DNA of 64,000 nt from Winogradskyella epiphytica (GTDB lineage Bacteria > Bacteroidota > Bacteroidia > Flavobacteriales > Flavobacteriaceae), in contig NZ_QJTD01000005.1 in assembly GCF_003217215.1 (NCBI RefSeq), forward strand, positions 62,001-126,000, in the 5' to 3' direction. Position 1 is the stretch's first letter, and each line of letters opens with the position of its first letter. Below are positions 1 to 9,441 of the stretch, one piece after another. Position numbers and translations under genes: made by a program. The notes below the pieces were generated by a model that was given only the letters and a program-made list of their open reading frames with translations, was not told the DNA's origin and searched no databases.

Positions 1-22
1 CTACACCTGCGATTCTTGCCAT
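1..22 (-). CDS. rpsM: 30S ribosomal protein S13 (uS13), N-terminal fragment
   Basis: Only the first seven codons (MARIAGV) are inside the window; the gene continues past the left edge. MARIAG is the standard start of uS13, and its place directly after rpmJ is the normal order of the spc/alpha junction. uS13 sits in the 30S head and contacts the P-site tRNA and the 50S subunit. The start ATG lies 2 bases after the rpmJ stop, so translation of the two is probably coupled. Confidence 0.85.
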
Positions 23-24
23 AA

Positions 25-141
25 TTACCCTTGTCTTTGTTTGAATCTAGGATTCTTTTTGTTAATGACGTAAAGTCTACCTTTTCTGCGGACTAACTTG
101 CAGTCTGCACTTCTTTTCTTTACTGATGCTCTTACTTTCAT
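25..141 (-). CDS. rpmJ: 50S ribosomal protein L36 (bL36), zinc-free type
   Basis: A 38-residue ORF begins [15 protein letters not shown] and ends FKQRQG, the expected length and ends of bL36. The zinc-binding form of the family has Cys11, Cys14, Cys27 and a His near 33. Here those positions read Ser11, Cys14, Asn27 and Phe33, so only one ligand remains and this is the C-minus form. It is a small 50S protein that joins rRNA helices late in assembly. It lies between infA and rpsM, which is the usual order in Bacteroidetes. Confidence 0.95.
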   Translation of the reverse strand: MKVRASVKKRSADCKLVRRKGRLYVINKKNPRFKQRQG

Positions 142-194
142 CTTGTATTATTAATTATTACTATTTCAAATGAACCTTACGGATTCACTTTGTG

Positions 195-410
195 TTAGTA
201 TCTATAGGTTATACGAGCCTTAGTTAAATCGTAAGGACTCATTTCTAATTTCACCTTATCTCCTGGTAATAATTTAATATAATGCATACGCATTTTACCT
301 GAGATATGTGCAGTCACTATATGACCATTTTCTAATTCTACACGAAACATCGCATTTGATAATGCTTCTATAATTGTTCCGTCTTGTTCTATTGCTGCTT
401 GTTTTGCCAT
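195..410 (-). CDS. infA: translation initiation factor IF-1
   Basis: The 71-residue product starts [20 protein letters not shown] and is a single S1-type OB fold, the normal size of IF-1. Family-typical segments include [20 protein letters not shown] and [21 protein letters not shown]-1 binds the A site of the 30S subunit and, with IF-2 and IF-3, assembles the initiation complex. It follows secY after 79 bases and precedes rpmJ by 53 bases, the standard placement. Confidence 0.97.
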   Translation of the reverse strand: MAKQAAIEQDGTIIEALSNAMFRVELENGHIVTAHISGKMRMHYIKLLPGDKVKLEMSPYDLTKARITYRY

Positions 411-489
411 AATATATTTTTAGTGTTCAGTCTTCAATTAGCAAATATCTTGCCTAAATGTTCAGACTGACATTCTAAACATTTTATCC

Positions 490-1851
490 TTATTGCGCCA
501 CCGCTTTTCTGTTCTTACCTGTTTTCATCAAACCGTCGTAATGCTTATTTAGTAAATAAGAATTAACTTGTTGCATCGTATCAATAGCAACACCTACCAT
601 AATTAATAGTGATGTTCCACCGAAGAACAATGCCCAACCTGCTTGAACGTTCATTAACTTCACAATAAAAGCTGGAAAAACAGCTACTAATGCTAAGAAT
701 ATAGAACCAGGTAATGTTATTTGTGACATAATTTTGTCTAAATACTCAGAGGTTTCTGATCCTGGACGAATACCTGGAATAAATCCACCGCTTCGTTTTA
801 AATCATCTGCCATCTTATTAGTTGGTACTGTAATCGCTGTGTAAAAATAAGTAAAAACTATAATTAATAAAGCGAATATTAAGTTATACCAAAAACCAAA
901 CATGTCTGAAAAGTTAGTTTGCATCCAAACTCCAGCGTCTGTATCTTTTAACCAAGCTGATTCTCCAATTAATCCTGGAACGAACATGATAGCTTGCGCG
1001 AAGATAATTGGCATTACACCAGAAGCATTTAACTTTAATGGTAAAAACTGACGTGATCCGAAAGCGTTCTTTTCATAACCACCAGAAGCAGTTCTTCTAG
1101 CGTATTGTACAGCAATCTTTCTTACTGCCATTACTAAGAACACAGAAGCCAAAATGATTAAGAACCAAATTACAAGTTCAATTAATATCATCATGAAACC
1201 ACCACCACCTTCTAATCTCGAAGCCGAGTTTTGAATGAATGATTGTGGCAAAGTCGCGATAATACCAACCATAATTAATAATGAAATACCATTTCCAATT
1301 CCTTTATCTGTAATTTTTTCACCTAACCACATGGCGAATACACACCCTGTCACTAAAATGATTACTGATGAGAAATAGAACATACTTTCACTAAAACCAG
1401 GAACTAATAAAGCACTTAAAGACGTAGATCCCGATAACATTGGAATACTAGCTAAGTAACCTGGTGCTTGTACTAAACAAATTGCGATAGTTAACCAACG
1501 CGTAATTTGCGTGATTTTCTTTTGACCACTTGCTCCTTCTTTCTGAAGTTTTTGCAAATAAGGAATTGCAATACCCATTAATTGAACAACAATAGATGCA
1601 GAAATATAAGGCATAATACCTAAAGCAAATACAGAAGCGTTAGCAAATGCTCCTCCTGTAAATGCGTTTAATAAACCTAATAATCCACCATCCATTCCAG
1701 ATTGGAGACCACCTAATGCATCTATATTAATGCCTGGCAATACAACCTGAGCACCAAAACGATACACTAAAAGCAAGCCTAAGGTTAGGATAATTCTATC
1801 CTTAAGCTCTGTGATTTTCCAAACGTTTTTTAATGTTTCTATTATTTTCAT
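490..1851 (-). CDS. secY: protein translocase subunit SecY
   Basis: The 453-residue protein is of usual SecY length and has about ten hydrophobic spans. It starts MKIIETLKNVWKITELKDRI, then shows a family-typical first helix and plug area (YRFGAQVVLPGIN), the segment GIMPYISASIVVQL and the cytoplasmic loop with PGIRPGSETSEYL. SecY is the membrane channel of the general secretion pathway, and everything in this window with a signal peptide should pass through it. It lies 10 bases after rplO, inside the ribosomal operon. Confidence 0.98.
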   Translation of the reverse strand: MKIIETLKNVWKITELKDRIILTLGLLLVYRFGAQVVLPGINIDALGGLQSGMDGGLLGLLNAFTGGAFANASVFALGIMPYISASIVVQLMGIAIPYLQKLQKEGASGQKKITQITRWLTIAICLVQAPGYLASIPMLSGSTSLSALLVPGFSESMFYFSSVIILVTGCVFAMWLGEKITDKGIGNGISLLIMVGIIATLPQSFIQNSASRLEGGGGFMMILIELVIWFLIILASVFLVMAVRKIAVQYARRTASGGYEKNAFGSRQFLPLKLNASGVMPIIFAQAIMFVPGLIGESAWLKDTDAGVWMQTNFSDMFGFWYNLIFALLIIVFTYFYTAITVPTNKMADDLKRSGGFIPGIRPGSETSEYLDKIMSQITLPGSIFLALVAVFPAFIVKLMNVQAGWALFFGGTSLLIMVGVAIDTMQQVNSYLLNKHYDGLMKTGKNRKAVAQ

Positions 1852-1861
1852 CCTAAAAATC

Positions 1862-2314
1862 TTATAAAGTTACAGCTTCACCACCAGCAGCTTCAATAGC
1901 CACTTTTGCCGTAGCAGTAAATTTATGAGCAGTTACTGTTAATTTTGCTTTTAATTCTCCTCTTCCTAAGATTTTTAATGGCTCATTTTTGCCAACTAAC
2001 CCCATAGATACAAGAGTATCAAAATCAACATTGTCCTTAATTTTATCTTCATCGACTAACTTTTGAAGTGTATCCAAGTTAATACCTTGGTACTCTACTC
2101 TATTAATGTTAGTGAATCCAAATTTAGGAACACGTCTTTGTAATGGCATTTGACCACCTTCAAATCCTAATTTCTTAGAATAACCTGAACGTGATTTAGC
2201 CCCTTTGTGACCACGTGTAGCGGTACCACCTTTACCAGATCCTTGACCACGGCCAATACGTTTTCCCTGATTTTTTACTGAACCTTCTGCAGGTTTTAAA
2301 TTACTTAAATCCAT
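1862..2314 (-). CDS. rplO: 50S ribosomal protein L15 (uL15)
   Basis: The 150-residue product starts MDLSNLKPAEGSVKNQGKRI and carries the long basic, glycine-rich N-terminal tail of uL15 (GRGQGSGKGGTATRGHKGAK), followed by GGQMPLQRRVPKFGF. The tail threads into 23S rRNA and the globular C-terminal part sits on the 50S surface. It lies between rpmD and secY, as in nearly all bacterial spc operons. Confidence 0.97.
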   Translation of the reverse strand: MDLSNLKPAEGSVKNQGKRIGRGQGSGKGGTATRGHKGAKSRSGYSKKLGFEGGQMPLQRRVPKFGFTNINRVEYQGINLDTLQKLVDEDKIKDNVDFDTLVSMGLVGKNEPLKILGRGELKAKLTVTAHKFTATAKVAIEAAGGEAVTL

Positions 2315-2330
2315 TGATAAGTTTATATTT

Positions 2331-2510
2331 TTAAGCTTCCTCTACAGAAACTAAGTGTTCAACCTTCTTTACCATCCCAAGAATATTAGGAGTGGCATCG
2401 TGCTCTACTACTTGACCAATCTTTTTTAAACCTAAAGCTTCTAATGTTAGCTTTTGTCTTTTAGTACGATTGATTGCACTTCTTACTTTAGTTACTTTTA
2501 TCTTTGCCAT
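2331..2510 (-). CDS. rpmD: 50S ribosomal protein L30 (uL30)
   Basis: This 59-residue reading frame starts MAKIKVTKVRSAINRTKRQK and ends VEHLVSVEEA. It contains the uL30 signature region LTLEALGLKKIGQVVEHDAT and has the family's usual length of about 60 residues. It fills the gap between rpsE and rplO (16 bases to rplO, 13 to rpsE), which is exactly where rpmD belongs. uL30 is a small alpha/beta protein on the 50S surface. Confidence 0.95.
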   Translation of the reverse strand: MAKIKVTKVRSAINRTKRQKLTLEALGLKKIGQVVEHDATPNILGMVKKVEHLVSVEEA

Positions 2511-2523
2511 CTTGTCCTATCGA

Positions 2524-3048
2524 TTATCCGTTAAATACTTTTTCAAGTGAAATTCCACGCTCTTTCGCTACAGACTTAGCATCTCTTAATTGTAACAAAG
2601 CATCAAAAGTAGCTTTTACAACGTTGTGAGGGTTTGAAGATCCTTGAGATTTTGATAATACATCTTGAATACCTACGGCTTCAAGTACTGTTCTTACCGC
2701 ACCACCTGCAATTACTCCTGTACCTTCTGAAGCTGGAATGATATTAACTCTCGCTCCACCATACTTACCTTTTTGTTCGTGTGGTATTGTTCCGTTAAGA
2801 ATAGGAATTCTTACTAAGTTTTTCTTAGCATCTTCAATAGCCTTAGCAATAGCCGTAGCTACATCTTTAGACTTCCCTAATCCGTGTCCAACTACATTTT
2901 TTTCGTCACCTATAACAACAATAGCAGAAAATCCAAATGCTCTACCACCTTTTGTTACTTTAGTTACACGCTGAACGCCAACTAAGCTATCTTTTAAATC
3001 TAATCCGCCTGGTTTAACAAGCTCTGCGTTTTTATATTTTTGATACAT
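2524..3048 (-). CDS. rpsE: 30S ribosomal protein S5 (uS5)
   Basis: The 174-residue protein has the N-terminal double-stranded RNA-binding fold with [15 protein letters not shown] and [14 protein letters not shown], and the C-terminal domain with [20 protein letters not shown]. uS5 lines the mRNA entry channel of the 30S subunit and influences decoding accuracy. The start ATG is 6 bases after the rplR stop, so the two genes are probably translated together. Confidence 0.97.
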   Translation of the reverse strand: MYQKYKNAELVKPGGLDLKDSLVGVQRVTKVTKGGRAFGFSAIVVIGDEKNVVGHGLGKSKDVATAIAKAIEDAKKNLVRIPILNGTIPHEQKGKYGGARVNIIPASEGTGVIAGGAVRTVLEAVGIQDVLSKSQGSSNPHNVVKATFDALLQLRDAKSVAKERGISLEKVFNG

Positions 3049-3054
3049 AATGTC

Positions 3055-3411
3055 TTAAAATTTAAGTCCTGCTTCTCTAGCACCTTCTGCTAATGATTTT
3101 ACTCTTCCGTGATATAAGTAACCACCTCTATCAAAAGAAATAGTTTCAACACCAGCTTTCATCGCCTTTTCAGCTACAGATTTACCTACTAATGTAGCGA
3201 TCTCTGATTTATTACCTTTAGACTTTGCAATGTCTTTATCTCTAGAAGATGCAGCAGCAATAGTTTTACCAGATACATCATCTACGACTTGAGCATAAAT
3301 TTCTTTATTACTTCTAAAAACAGTTAATCTTGGTCTGCTTTCAGTACCAGATACTACCTTACGGATTCTGTTTTTAATTCTTATTCTTCTTTCGTTCTTT
3401 GTCAATGCCAT
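3055..3411 (-). CDS. rplR: 50S ribosomal protein L18 (uL18)
   Basis: The 118-residue product has the basic N-terminal tail ([20 protein letters not shown]) and the core segments [18 protein letters not shown] and [20 protein letters not shown] that mark uL18. The protein binds 5S rRNA together with uL5 and anchors it to the central protuberance of the 50S subunit. It lies 10 bases from rplF and 6 from rpsE. Confidence 0.97.
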   Translation of the reverse strand: MALTKNERRIRIKNRIRKVVSGTESRPRLTVFRSNKEIYAQVVDDVSGKTIAAASSRDKDIAKSKGNKSEIATLVGKSVAEKAMKAGVETISFDRGGYLYHGRVKSLAEGAREAGLKF

Positions 3412-3421
3412 AACTTAATTA

Positions 3422-3964
3422 TTAAGCTGATTTACCTGCTTTTCTTCTAACTTCTTCACCAACAAACTTGATACCTTTTCCTTTGTAAGGTTCTGGTTTT
3501 CTAAAGCCGCGAATTTTAGCTGCAACTTGACCAACCAATTGTTTGTCAAAAGATGTTAATTTAACTATTGGATTTTTACCTTTTTCTGAAACTGTCTCTA
3601 CCGTTACTTCTGGAGCGATGTCCATAACGATATTATGAGAAAATCCTAAGGCTAAATCTAACTTCTGTCCTTGATTAGATGCTCTATAACCTACACCAAC
3701 CAACTCTAGTTGCTTAGTCCAACCTTTAGAAACACCTTCTATCATATTAGCAATTAAAGATCTGTAAAGACCGTGTTTTGCTCTTAAATCTTTCTTATCT
3801 GAAGCACGTTCTAATGTAATAGTTCCGTCTTCTATCTTAATTTCAACCTCCGAATACTCTTGAGTTAATTCTCCTAGTTTACCTTTAGCAGTAATCACGT
3901 TGTCCTTAACTTCAACTGTTACACCTTCAGGAATTGTTATTGGGTTTTTACCTATTCTTGACAT
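3422..3964 (-). CDS. rplF: 50S ribosomal protein L6 (uL6)
   Basis: The 180-residue protein starts MSRIGKNPITIPEGVTVEV and shows the duplicated uL6 fold, ending in FRKPEPYKGKGIKFVGEEV and RRKAGKSA, the segment that binds 23S rRNA near the sarcin-ricin loop. The length matches the family. It lies 12 bases after rpsH and 10 before rplR, in normal spc order. Confidence 0.97.
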   Translation of the reverse strand: MSRIGKNPITIPEGVTVEVKDNVITAKGKLGELTQEYSEVEIKIEDGTITLERASDKKDLRAKHGLYRSLIANMIEGVSKGWTKQLELVGVGYRASNQGQKLDLALGFSHNIVMDIAPEVTVETVSEKGKNPIVKLTSFDKQLVGQVAAKIRGFRKPEPYKGKGIKFVGEEVRRKAGKSA

Positions 3965-3976
3965 AATTTCCTGTTT

Positions 3977-4375
3977 TTAGTATACGTAACATAATACTTC
4001 ACCACCAACGTTTTCTCTTTGCGCTTGTTTTCCTGTCATCACTCCGTGAGACGTAGAAACAATTGCAATACCTAATCCGTTAAGGATTCTTGGCATTTCG
4101 TTAGCACTAGCATACTTACGTAAACCTGGTTTACTGATTCTTTGAATTTCTTTGATAACTGACTCTTTAGTGTCTTTACTGTACTTCAAAGCAATTTTGA
4201 TAGTACCCTGTACTGTTGAGTCGTCAAATTTATAACTTAAGATGTATCCTTGATCGAATAAAATCTTAGTTATTTCTTTTTTTAAGTTAGATGCAGGAAT
4301 CTCAACCACTCTGTGATTTGCCATAACTGCGTTTCTAACTCGCGTTAAATAATCCGCTATTGGATCTGTGTTCAT
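3977..4375 (-). CDS. rpsH: 30S ribosomal protein S8 (uS8)
   Basis: The 132-residue product starts MNTDPIADYLTRVRNAVMA and ends with the conserved uS8 block STSHGVMTGKQAQRENVGGE then VLCYVY. uS8 binds the central domain of 16S rRNA early in assembly. In enterobacteria it also represses the spc operon through a 16S-like mRNA structure at rplE. I did not see a clear copy of that structure here, so such control is unproven in this organism. Confidence 0.97.
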   Translation of the reverse strand: MNTDPIADYLTRVRNAVMANHRVVEIPASNLKKEITKILFDQGYILSYKFDDSTVQGTIKIALKYSKDTKESVIKEIQRISKPGLRKYASANEMPRILNGLGIAIVSTSHGVMTGKQAQRENVGGEVLCYVY

Positions 4376-4437
4376 ATGTATTAATTTGCGGTAGCGGTTT
4401 TCGACACTATTGTCAAACCTGAAACCAATTTATAATT

Positions 4438-4707
4438 TTACCAACTTGCTTTTCTTACTCCAGGTATAAGGCCTTGGTTAGCCATTTCTCTAAACATTAC
4501 ACGAGAAATTCCAAATTGTCTCATGTAACCTCTAGGTCTTCCTGTAAGTTTACAACGGTTATGCTGACGTATAGGTGAAGCATTTCTTGGTAGTTTCTGT
4601 AATGCTTCGTAATCGCCTGCTTCTTTTAAAGCTTTGCGTTTTTCTGCATACTTAGCTACTGTTTTAGAACGCTTAACCTCACGGGCTTTCATTGATTCTT
4701 TAGCCAT
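4438..4707 (-). CDS. rpsN: 30S ribosomal protein S14 (uS14), zinc-free type
   Basis: The 89-residue product starts [20 protein letters not shown] and contains [20 protein letters not shown] and [20 protein letters not shown], the uS14 core. It is the long form without the CxxC pairs of the short zinc-binding S14. The protein sits in the 30S head near uS3 and uS10. It starts 2 bases after rplE and is separated from rpsH by 62 bases. Confidence 0.96.
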   Translation of the reverse strand: MAKESMKAREVKRSKTVAKYAEKRKALKEAGDYEALQKLPRNASPIRQHNRCKLTGRPRGYMRQFGISRVMFREMANQGLIPGVRKASW

Positions 4708-4709
4708 AA

Positions 4710-5261
4710 TTAATTCTTTTTAAAAGGTAATCCTAGTTCTGTTAATAAAGACTTCGCTTCCTTATCGGTTTCAGCTGAAGTCACAAAAGTGATATCCATT
4801 CCTGAAATTTTATTGACTTTATCAATATTAATTTCTGGGAAAATGATTTGTTCTACAATACCTAAATTATAGTTTCCTCGTCCATCAAAACCAGTAGCTT
4901 TGATACCGTTAAAATCTCTAACTCGTGGTAAAGCAGAAGTCACTAAACGATCTAAGAACTCATACATTTGCTCTCCTCTTAATGTTACTTTGGCGCCAAT
5001 TGGCATACCTTTACGTAACTTAAAAGAGGCAACGTCTTTCTTAGATAATGTTTGGATAGCTTTCTGTCCAGATATTTTTGTAAGTTCTTCTACTGCGTGA
5101 TCGATTAATTTCTTATCAGCAACAGCAGCACCAACACCTTTAGATATTACTATCTTTTTAAGCTTAGGCACTTGCATTACATTTTTATATCCAAATTCTT
5201 CCGTAAGAGCAGGAACTACTTTTTCCTTATACTCTTGTTTTAATCTTGCAACGTAAGCCAT
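4710..5261 (-). CDS. rplE: 50S ribosomal protein L5 (uL5)
   Basis: The 183-residue product starts [20 protein letters not shown] and includes [46 protein letters not shown] and [20 protein letters not shown], all uL5 hallmarks. It binds 5S rRNA and contacts the P-site tRNA from the central protuberance. It is separated from rplX by 2 bases and from rpsN by 2 bases. Confidence 0.97.
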   Translation of the reverse strand: MAYVARLKQEYKEKVVPALTEEFGYKNVMQVPKLKKIVISKGVGAAVADKKLIDHAVEELTKISGQKAIQTLSKKDVASFKLRKGMPIGAKVTLRGEQMYEFLDRLVTSALPRVRDFNGIKATGFDGRGNYNLGIVEQIIFPEINIDKVNKISGMDITFVTSAETDKEAKSLLTELGLPFKKN

Positions 5262-5263
5262 AG

Positions 5264-5575
5264 TTAAATTACTTCATTAGATTTTTTAGAAAATCTTACT
5301 TTATTATCACCGTCCATTTTATAACCAACTCTTGTTGTTTCTCCTTTCGAAGTTAACAATGATAAGTTTGAAATATGTATAGCGGCTTCTTTCTCTACAA
5401 TTCCACCTTGAGGGCTTTGTGCACTTGGTTTTGTATGTTTCTTAACCATGTTCACACCTTCTACGATGGCTTTGTTCTTTTCAATTAATACTTTAAGTAC
5501 TTTACCTTCTGATCCTTTGTGATCTCCAGCAATTACTCTTACTGTATCTCCTGATTTTATTTTAAGCTTTGTCAT
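5264..5575 (-). CDS. rplX: 50S ribosomal protein L24 (uL24)
   Basis: I start this gene at the ATG giving [20 protein letters not shown], 103 residues. A longer reading starts at a TTG four codons upstream but abuts the rplN stop and adds no conserved residues. The KOW motif ([20 protein letters not shown]) and the segment [18 protein letters not shown] identify uL24, an assembly-initiating protein near the 50S exit tunnel. Confidence 0.96.
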   Translation of the reverse strand: MTKLKIKSGDTVRVIAGDHKGSEGKVLKVLIEKNKAIVEGVNMVKKHTKPSAQSPQGGIVEKEAAIHISNLSLLTSKGETTRVGYKMDGDNKVRFSKKSNEVI

Positions 5576-5587
5576 CTTATTTATCAA

Positions 5588-5956
5588 TTAAAGCACTTCA
5601 GGTGCCAATGATACAATTTTCATGAATTGTTTATCACGAAGTTCTCTAGCTACAGGTCCAAAAACACGTGTTCCTCTCATCTCCCCTTGTGGGTTTAATA
5701 AAACACATGCGTTGTCGTCAAATCGGATGTAAGATCCATCTGGGCGTCTTACTTCTTTAGCTGTACGAACAACTACTGCTGTAGATACAGCACCTTTTTT
5801 AATGTTTCCGTTAGGTGTAGCATCTTTAACAGCCACTACAATTTTATCCCCTACAGAAGCATACCTTCTATTAGTTCCACCTAGTACTCGGATAGTTAAA
5901 ACTGTCTTTGCACCAGTGTTATCAGCTACTTTTAATCTTGATTCTTGTTGTACCAT
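5588..5956 (-). CDS. rplN: 50S ribosomal protein L14 (uL14)
   Basis: The 122-residue product starts [20 protein letters not shown], and has [15 protein letters not shown] and the C-terminal [21 protein letters not shown] block (here [18 protein letters not shown]). The length is exact for the family. uL14 is on the 50S interface and is the docking site of the silencing factor RsfS. It lies 2 bases after rpsQ and 12 before the chosen rplX start. Confidence 0.98.
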   Translation of the reverse strand: MVQQESRLKVADNTGAKTVLTIRVLGGTNRRYASVGDKIVVAVKDATPNGNIKKGAVSTAVVVRTAKEVRRPDGSYIRFDDNACVLLNPQGEMRGTRVFGPVARELRDKQFMKIVSLAPEVL

Positions 5957-5958
5957 AA

Positions 5959-6216
5959 TTACTTCGCTCTTTCAATTATTTCTACTAATCTCCAACATTT
6001 AGATTTACTTAAAGGTCGTGTTTCCATGATCTTTACTGTATCTCCTTCGTTGCAGTCGTTTTTCTCATCGTGAGCGACATATTTCTTTGTCTTAGTCACG
6101 AATTTTCCATACATAGGGTGTTTTACCTTCTTAACTTCGGCAACAACAATAGATTTCTCCATTTTGTTACTAGTTACGATCCCTATACGTTCTTTTCTTA
6201 AGTTTCTTTTTTCCAT
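5959..6216 (-). CDS. rpsQ: 30S ribosomal protein S17 (uS17)
   Basis: The 85-residue OB-fold protein starts [20 protein letters not shown] and contains [40 protein letters not shown], the uS17 signature. It is a primary 16S rRNA binder in the 30S body. It lies between rpmC (17 bases) and rplN (2 bases), as expected. Confidence 0.97.
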   Translation of the reverse strand: MEKRNLRKERIGIVTSNKMEKSIVVAEVKKVKHPMYGKFVTKTKKYVAHDEKNDCNEGDTVKIMETRPLSKSKCWRLVEIIERAK

Positions 6217-6233
6217 CTTTCAGCAGAATACAA

Positions 6234-6425
6234 TTATTGTACGTCTCTATTAGTTAATTCTGTTGCCACTCTAGCTACAGTGCGACGCGCAACTCGTAAC
6301 TGGATTGGATTGTCTAAAGGAGATATAGCGTGAGCCATTTTTAGGTCCGTATAACTCTTTTTAGTCTCACTAAGTTTCTCTTGTAACTCAGCTGTTGAAA
6401 GCTGTTTAATTTCTGATTGCTTCAT
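6234..6425 (-). CDS. rpmC: 50S ribosomal protein L29 (uL29)
   Basis: The 63-residue, two-helix protein starts MKQSEIKQLSTAELQEKLSE and ends with NPIQLRVARRTVARVATEL, the family's basic second helix. uL29 lies beside the tunnel exit and, with uL23, forms the docking area for SRP and trigger factor. It is 12 bases downstream of rplP. Confidence 0.96.
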   Translation of the reverse strand: MKQSEIKQLSTAELQEKLSETKKSYTDLKMAHAISPLDNPIQLRVARRTVARVATELTNRDVQ

Positions 6426-6437
6426 AATATCTTTCTA

Positions 6438-6857
6438 TTAAGCTTCGTAATCTCTAGCTATGATAAACTTAGTTTTAACTGGAAGTTTTTGAGCGGCCAA
6501 ACGTAACGCTTCTTGCGCTGTTTCTAATGGCACACCACTTACTTCAAATAACATGCGTCCAGGTTTTACAACAGCTGCCCAATATTCAACGGCACCTTTA
6601 CCTTTACCCATACGTACTTCAAGAGGTTTCTTTGTAATAGGCTTGTCTGGAAATATTTTAATCCATAACGATCCTTCTCTTTTCATGTAACGAGTAGCGG
6701 CAATACGCGCTGCTTCTATTTGACGTGCAGTTATAAAAGACGAGTCTAATGATTTAATACCGAAGGTACCATTTGATAACAAATGACCTCTTCCAGCATT
6801 ACCTTTCATACGACCTTTTTGCTGCTTACGAAATTTTGTTCTTTTAGGCTGTAACAT
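6438..6857 (-). CDS. rplP: 50S ribosomal protein L16 (uL16)
   Basis: The 139-residue product starts [20 protein letters not shown] and includes [37 protein letters not shown] and [20 protein letters not shown]. These are the conserved uL16 blocks, including the loop that reaches the A-site tRNA elbow. It lies 20 bases after rpsC and 12 before rpmC. Confidence 0.98.
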   Translation of the reverse strand: MLQPKRTKFRKQQKGRMKGNAGRGHLLSNGTFGIKSLDSSFITARQIEAARIAATRYMKREGSLWIKIFPDKPITKKPLEVRMGKGKGAVEYWAAVVKPGRMLFEVSGVPLETAQEALRLAAQKLPVKTKFIIARDYEA

Positions 6858-6877
6858 TTTTTCTTTTCTTTAAAAAA

Positions 6878-7594
6878 TTACTTTCTACGACGAGATTGGT
6901 TCTTGTTTCCACCACGTCCACCTTTACCTTTTTGCTTAGATAAGCCAACTAATGGAGAAAGTTCTCTTTTACCATATACTTCGCCTTTCATTATCCAAAC
7001 TTTCACACCTAATCTACCATAGGTAGTGTGTGCTTCTACTAGAGCATAATCTATATCAGCTCTAAAGGTAGATAAAGGAATACGACCTTCTTTATAGTGC
7101 TCAGTACGTGCCATTTCAGCACCATTTAAACGACCACTAATCTGAATTTTAATACCTTCTGCATTCATACGCATAGCCGCTGCAATAGCCATTTTTATAG
7201 CACGTCTGTATGAAATTCTACTTTCAATTTGACGAGCCACACTTGCTGCTACTAAGAATGCATCTAGTTCAGGTCTCTTTATTTCAAAGATGTTCAATTG
7301 AACCTCTTTGCCTGTAATTTTCTTAAGCTCTTCTTTCAACTTATCTACCTCTTGGCCACCTTTCCCGATAATAATACCAGGTCTAGCAGTAGTGATAGTA
7401 ACGGTTACAAGTTTAAGCGTACGCTCAATAATTACTCTACTTACACTAGCTTTAGATAGACGAGCATGAATATACTTTCTAATCTTATCGTCTTCGGCAA
7501 GTTTGTCACCATAATCGTTTCCTCCGTACCAGTTAGATTCCCATCCTCTGATAATTCCTAAGCGATTTCCGATTGGATTTGTCTTTTGTCCCAT
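6878..7594 (-). CDS. rpsC: 30S ribosomal protein S3 (uS3)
   Basis: The 238-residue protein starts [20 protein letters not shown]. It has the N-terminal KH domain with [19 protein letters not shown] and the C-terminal domain with [20 protein letters not shown] and [12 protein letters not shown] [20 protein letters not shown], then a basic tail. uS3 forms part of the mRNA entry helicase on the 30S head. It lies 9 bases after rplV. Confidence 0.98.
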   Translation of the reverse strand: MGQKTNPIGNRLGIIRGWESNWYGGNDYGDKLAEDDKIRKYIHARLSKASVSRVIIERTLKLVTVTITTARPGIIIGKGGQEVDKLKEELKKITGKEVQLNIFEIKRPELDAFLVAASVARQIESRISYRRAIKMAIAAAMRMNAEGIKIQISGRLNGAEMARTEHYKEGRIPLSTFRADIDYALVEAHTTYGRLGVKVWIMKGEVYGKRELSPLVGLSKQKGKGGRGGNKNQSRRRK

Positions 7595-7603
7595 ATCTCT
7601 ATC

Positions 7604-8011
7604 CTAGCTTTGTGTTTTGTTTAATGAATCTATCACAACTGTAACGTGATTCGATCTCTTTCTAATTCTATGTGCTCTACCTTGAGGAGCTGGACGTAAT
7701 CTCTTTAACATTGATCCTCCGTCTACTCTTATTTCTTTAACAAATAAATTTGCTTCCTCAACATCTGCGTCTTCGTTCTTCGCTTGCCAGTTTGCAATCG
7801 CAGACATAACCAATTTCTCTAAACGACGTGACGCTTCTTTTTGGCTAAATCTAAGAATCTGAAGAGCTTTTTCAGCCTTTTCACCTCTAACTAAATCCGC
7901 AACTAAACGCATTTTTCTTGGAGATGTAGGACAGTTATTTAGCTTAGCAAAAGCAACTTGCTTCTTCTCCGCTTTAATAGCTTCCGCCATTTGTTTTTTA
8001 CGACTTCCCAT
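7604..8011 (-). CDS. rplV: 50S ribosomal protein L22 (uL22)
   Basis: The 135-residue product contains [20 protein letters not shown] and the C-terminal [20 protein letters not shown], the extended loop and tail of uL22 that line the peptide exit tunnel. The N-terminus ([20 protein letters not shown]) is a few residues longer than usual, and the ATG seven codons in is a possible alternative start. It sits 5 bases after rpsS. Confidence 0.96.
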   Translation of the reverse strand: MGSRKKQMAEAIKAEKKQVAFAKLNNCPTSPRKMRLVADLVRGEKAEKALQILRFSQKEASRRLEKLVMSAIANWQAKNEDADVEEANLFVKEIRVDGGSMLKRLRPAPQGRAHRIRKRSNHVTVVIDSLNKTQS

Positions 8012-8016
8012 GATTC

Positions 8017-8295
8017 TTATTTTTTACCTTTATTCTTAGCACCTGCATGACCTCTAAAAGATCTTGTTGGTGAAAATTCTCCTAATTTGTGACCTACCAT
8101 ATTTTCAGTAACGAAGACTGGAACAAATTGACGACCATTGTGAACTGCTATAGTTTGCCCAACGAAATCCGGAGAAATCATTGATGCTCTAGACCAAGTC
8201 TTAATCACCGTCTTTTTGTTTGAAGCTACATTTTCTGCAACTTTCTTGTCTAATTTATAATGGATATAAGGTCCTTTTTTTAATGAACGTGCCAT
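8017..8295 (-). CDS. rpsS: 30S ribosomal protein S19 (uS19)
   Basis: The 92-residue product starts [20 protein letters not shown] and contains [20 protein letters not shown] and [19 protein letters not shown], the invariant uS19 blocks. The protein is at the top of the 30S head next to uS13 and contacts the A-site tRNA area. It lies 10 bases downstream of rplB. Confidence 0.98.
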   Translation of the reverse strand: MARSLKKGPYIHYKLDKKVAENVASNKKTVIKTWSRASMISPDFVGQTIAVHNGRQFVPVFVTENMVGHKLGEFSPTRSFRGHAGAKNKGKK

Positions 8296-8305
8296 ACTAT
8301 CTTAA

Positions 8306-9133
8306 TTATTTCTTTCTACGTTCTACAATATACTTATTACTCGCTTTGATCTTAGAACGTGTTCTATATCCTTTAGCTGGAATACCGTTTCTGTTTCTTG
8401 GATGTCCACCGGCAGACTTACCTTCACCACCACCCATTGGATGATCGACTGGGTTCATAACTACTGGTCTTACTCTTGGACGTCTTCCTAACCATCTACT
8501 TCTACCTGCTTTACCAGACACTAATAATTGATGATCTGAGTTAGAAACCGCTCCAATTGTTGCCATACATGTAATTAGAATTAATCTAATTTCACCTGAT
8601 GGTAACTTTAAAGTTGCGAATTTATCACTTCTTGCAATTAACTGAGCGAAAGCTCCAGCACTACGAGCCATAACAGCTCCTTGTCCTGGTCTTAACTCTA
8701 CACAAGAGATAATAGTACCTAAAGGGATTTCACTAATAGGCATTGCATTACCAATATTTGGCGCAATTCCTGTTTCACCAGAGACAATATTTTGCCCTAC
8801 TTGTAAACCATTCTGAGCAACGATATAACGTTTTTCTCCATCTTGGTAATGTAATAGTGCAATAAAAGCTGTTCTGTTTGGATCGTATTCAATTGACTTA
8901 ACTTCCGCTGGAATTCCAGGTTTGTTACGTTTGAAATCGATAATACGATAACGTTTCTTGTGACCTCCACCTATTTGGCGCATGGTCATCTTTCCTTGAC
9001 TGTTTCTACCACCAGATCTTTTTTTCGGAGCAAGCAAGCTTTTCTCCGGCTTATCAGTAGTAATGGCGTCAAATCCATTAACTACTCTAAATCGCTGACC
9101 TGATGTGATCGGTTTTAATTTTCTTACTGACAT
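8306..9133 (-). CDS. rplB: 50S ribosomal protein L2 (uL2)
   Basis: The 275-residue protein has the uL2 OB and SH3-like domains ([34 protein letters not shown]) and the C-terminal peptidyl-transferase loop with [15 protein letters not shown], which includes the invariant histidine. uL2 is needed for 50S assembly and subunit joining. It lies 12 bases after rplW, and its length matches the family. Confidence 0.98.
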   Translation of the reverse strand: MSVRKLKPITSGQRFRVVNGFDAITTDKPEKSLLAPKKRSGGRNSQGKMTMRQIGGGHKKRYRIIDFKRNKPGIPAEVKSIEYDPNRTAFIALLHYQDGEKRYIVAQNGLQVGQNIVSGETGIAPNIGNAMPISEIPLGTIISCVELRPGQGAVMARSAGAFAQLIARSDKFATLKLPSGEIRLILITCMATIGAVSNSDHQLLVSGKAGRSRWLGRRPRVRPVVMNPVDHPMGGGEGKSAGGHPRNRNGIPAKGYRTRSKIKASNKYIVERRKK

Positions 9134-9145
9134 TAATGTCTAAAA

Positions 9146-9436
9146 TTACATGTTAGTGTATAAATCTATTGTTTCACCTTCCGCCAGTTGTACAATTGCC
9201 TTTTTAACAGCATTTGTTTTACCATGTTGAACACCAGTTTTTGTAAACTTGGTCTTTCTATCTGGACGGACATTAATCGTACGAACTTTTTCAACAGAAA
9301 CTCCATAAGCAGCTTCAACCGCTTTTTTGATTTCTACCTTGTTCGCCTTTGTGTTCACTTCAAATGCGTACGCATTTAACAACTCACTTTGCATGGTTGC
9401 TTTTTCTGTGATTATAGGTTTTATTAAGATACTCAT
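9146..9436 (-). CDS. rplW: 50S ribosomal protein L23 (uL23)
   Basis: The 96-residue product starts MSILIKPIITEKATMQSELL and continues with AYAFEVNTKANKVEIKKAVE and KVRTINVRPDRKTKF, typical of uL23. It forms the trigger factor and SRP docking site at the tunnel exit. It starts 5 bases after the rplD stop. Confidence 0.97.
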   Translation of the reverse strand: MSILIKPIITEKATMQSELLNAYAFEVNTKANKVEIKKAVEAAYGVSVEKVRTINVRPDRKTKFTKTGVQHGKTNAVKKAIVQLAEGETIDLYTNM

Positions 9437-9441
9437 CTGTT

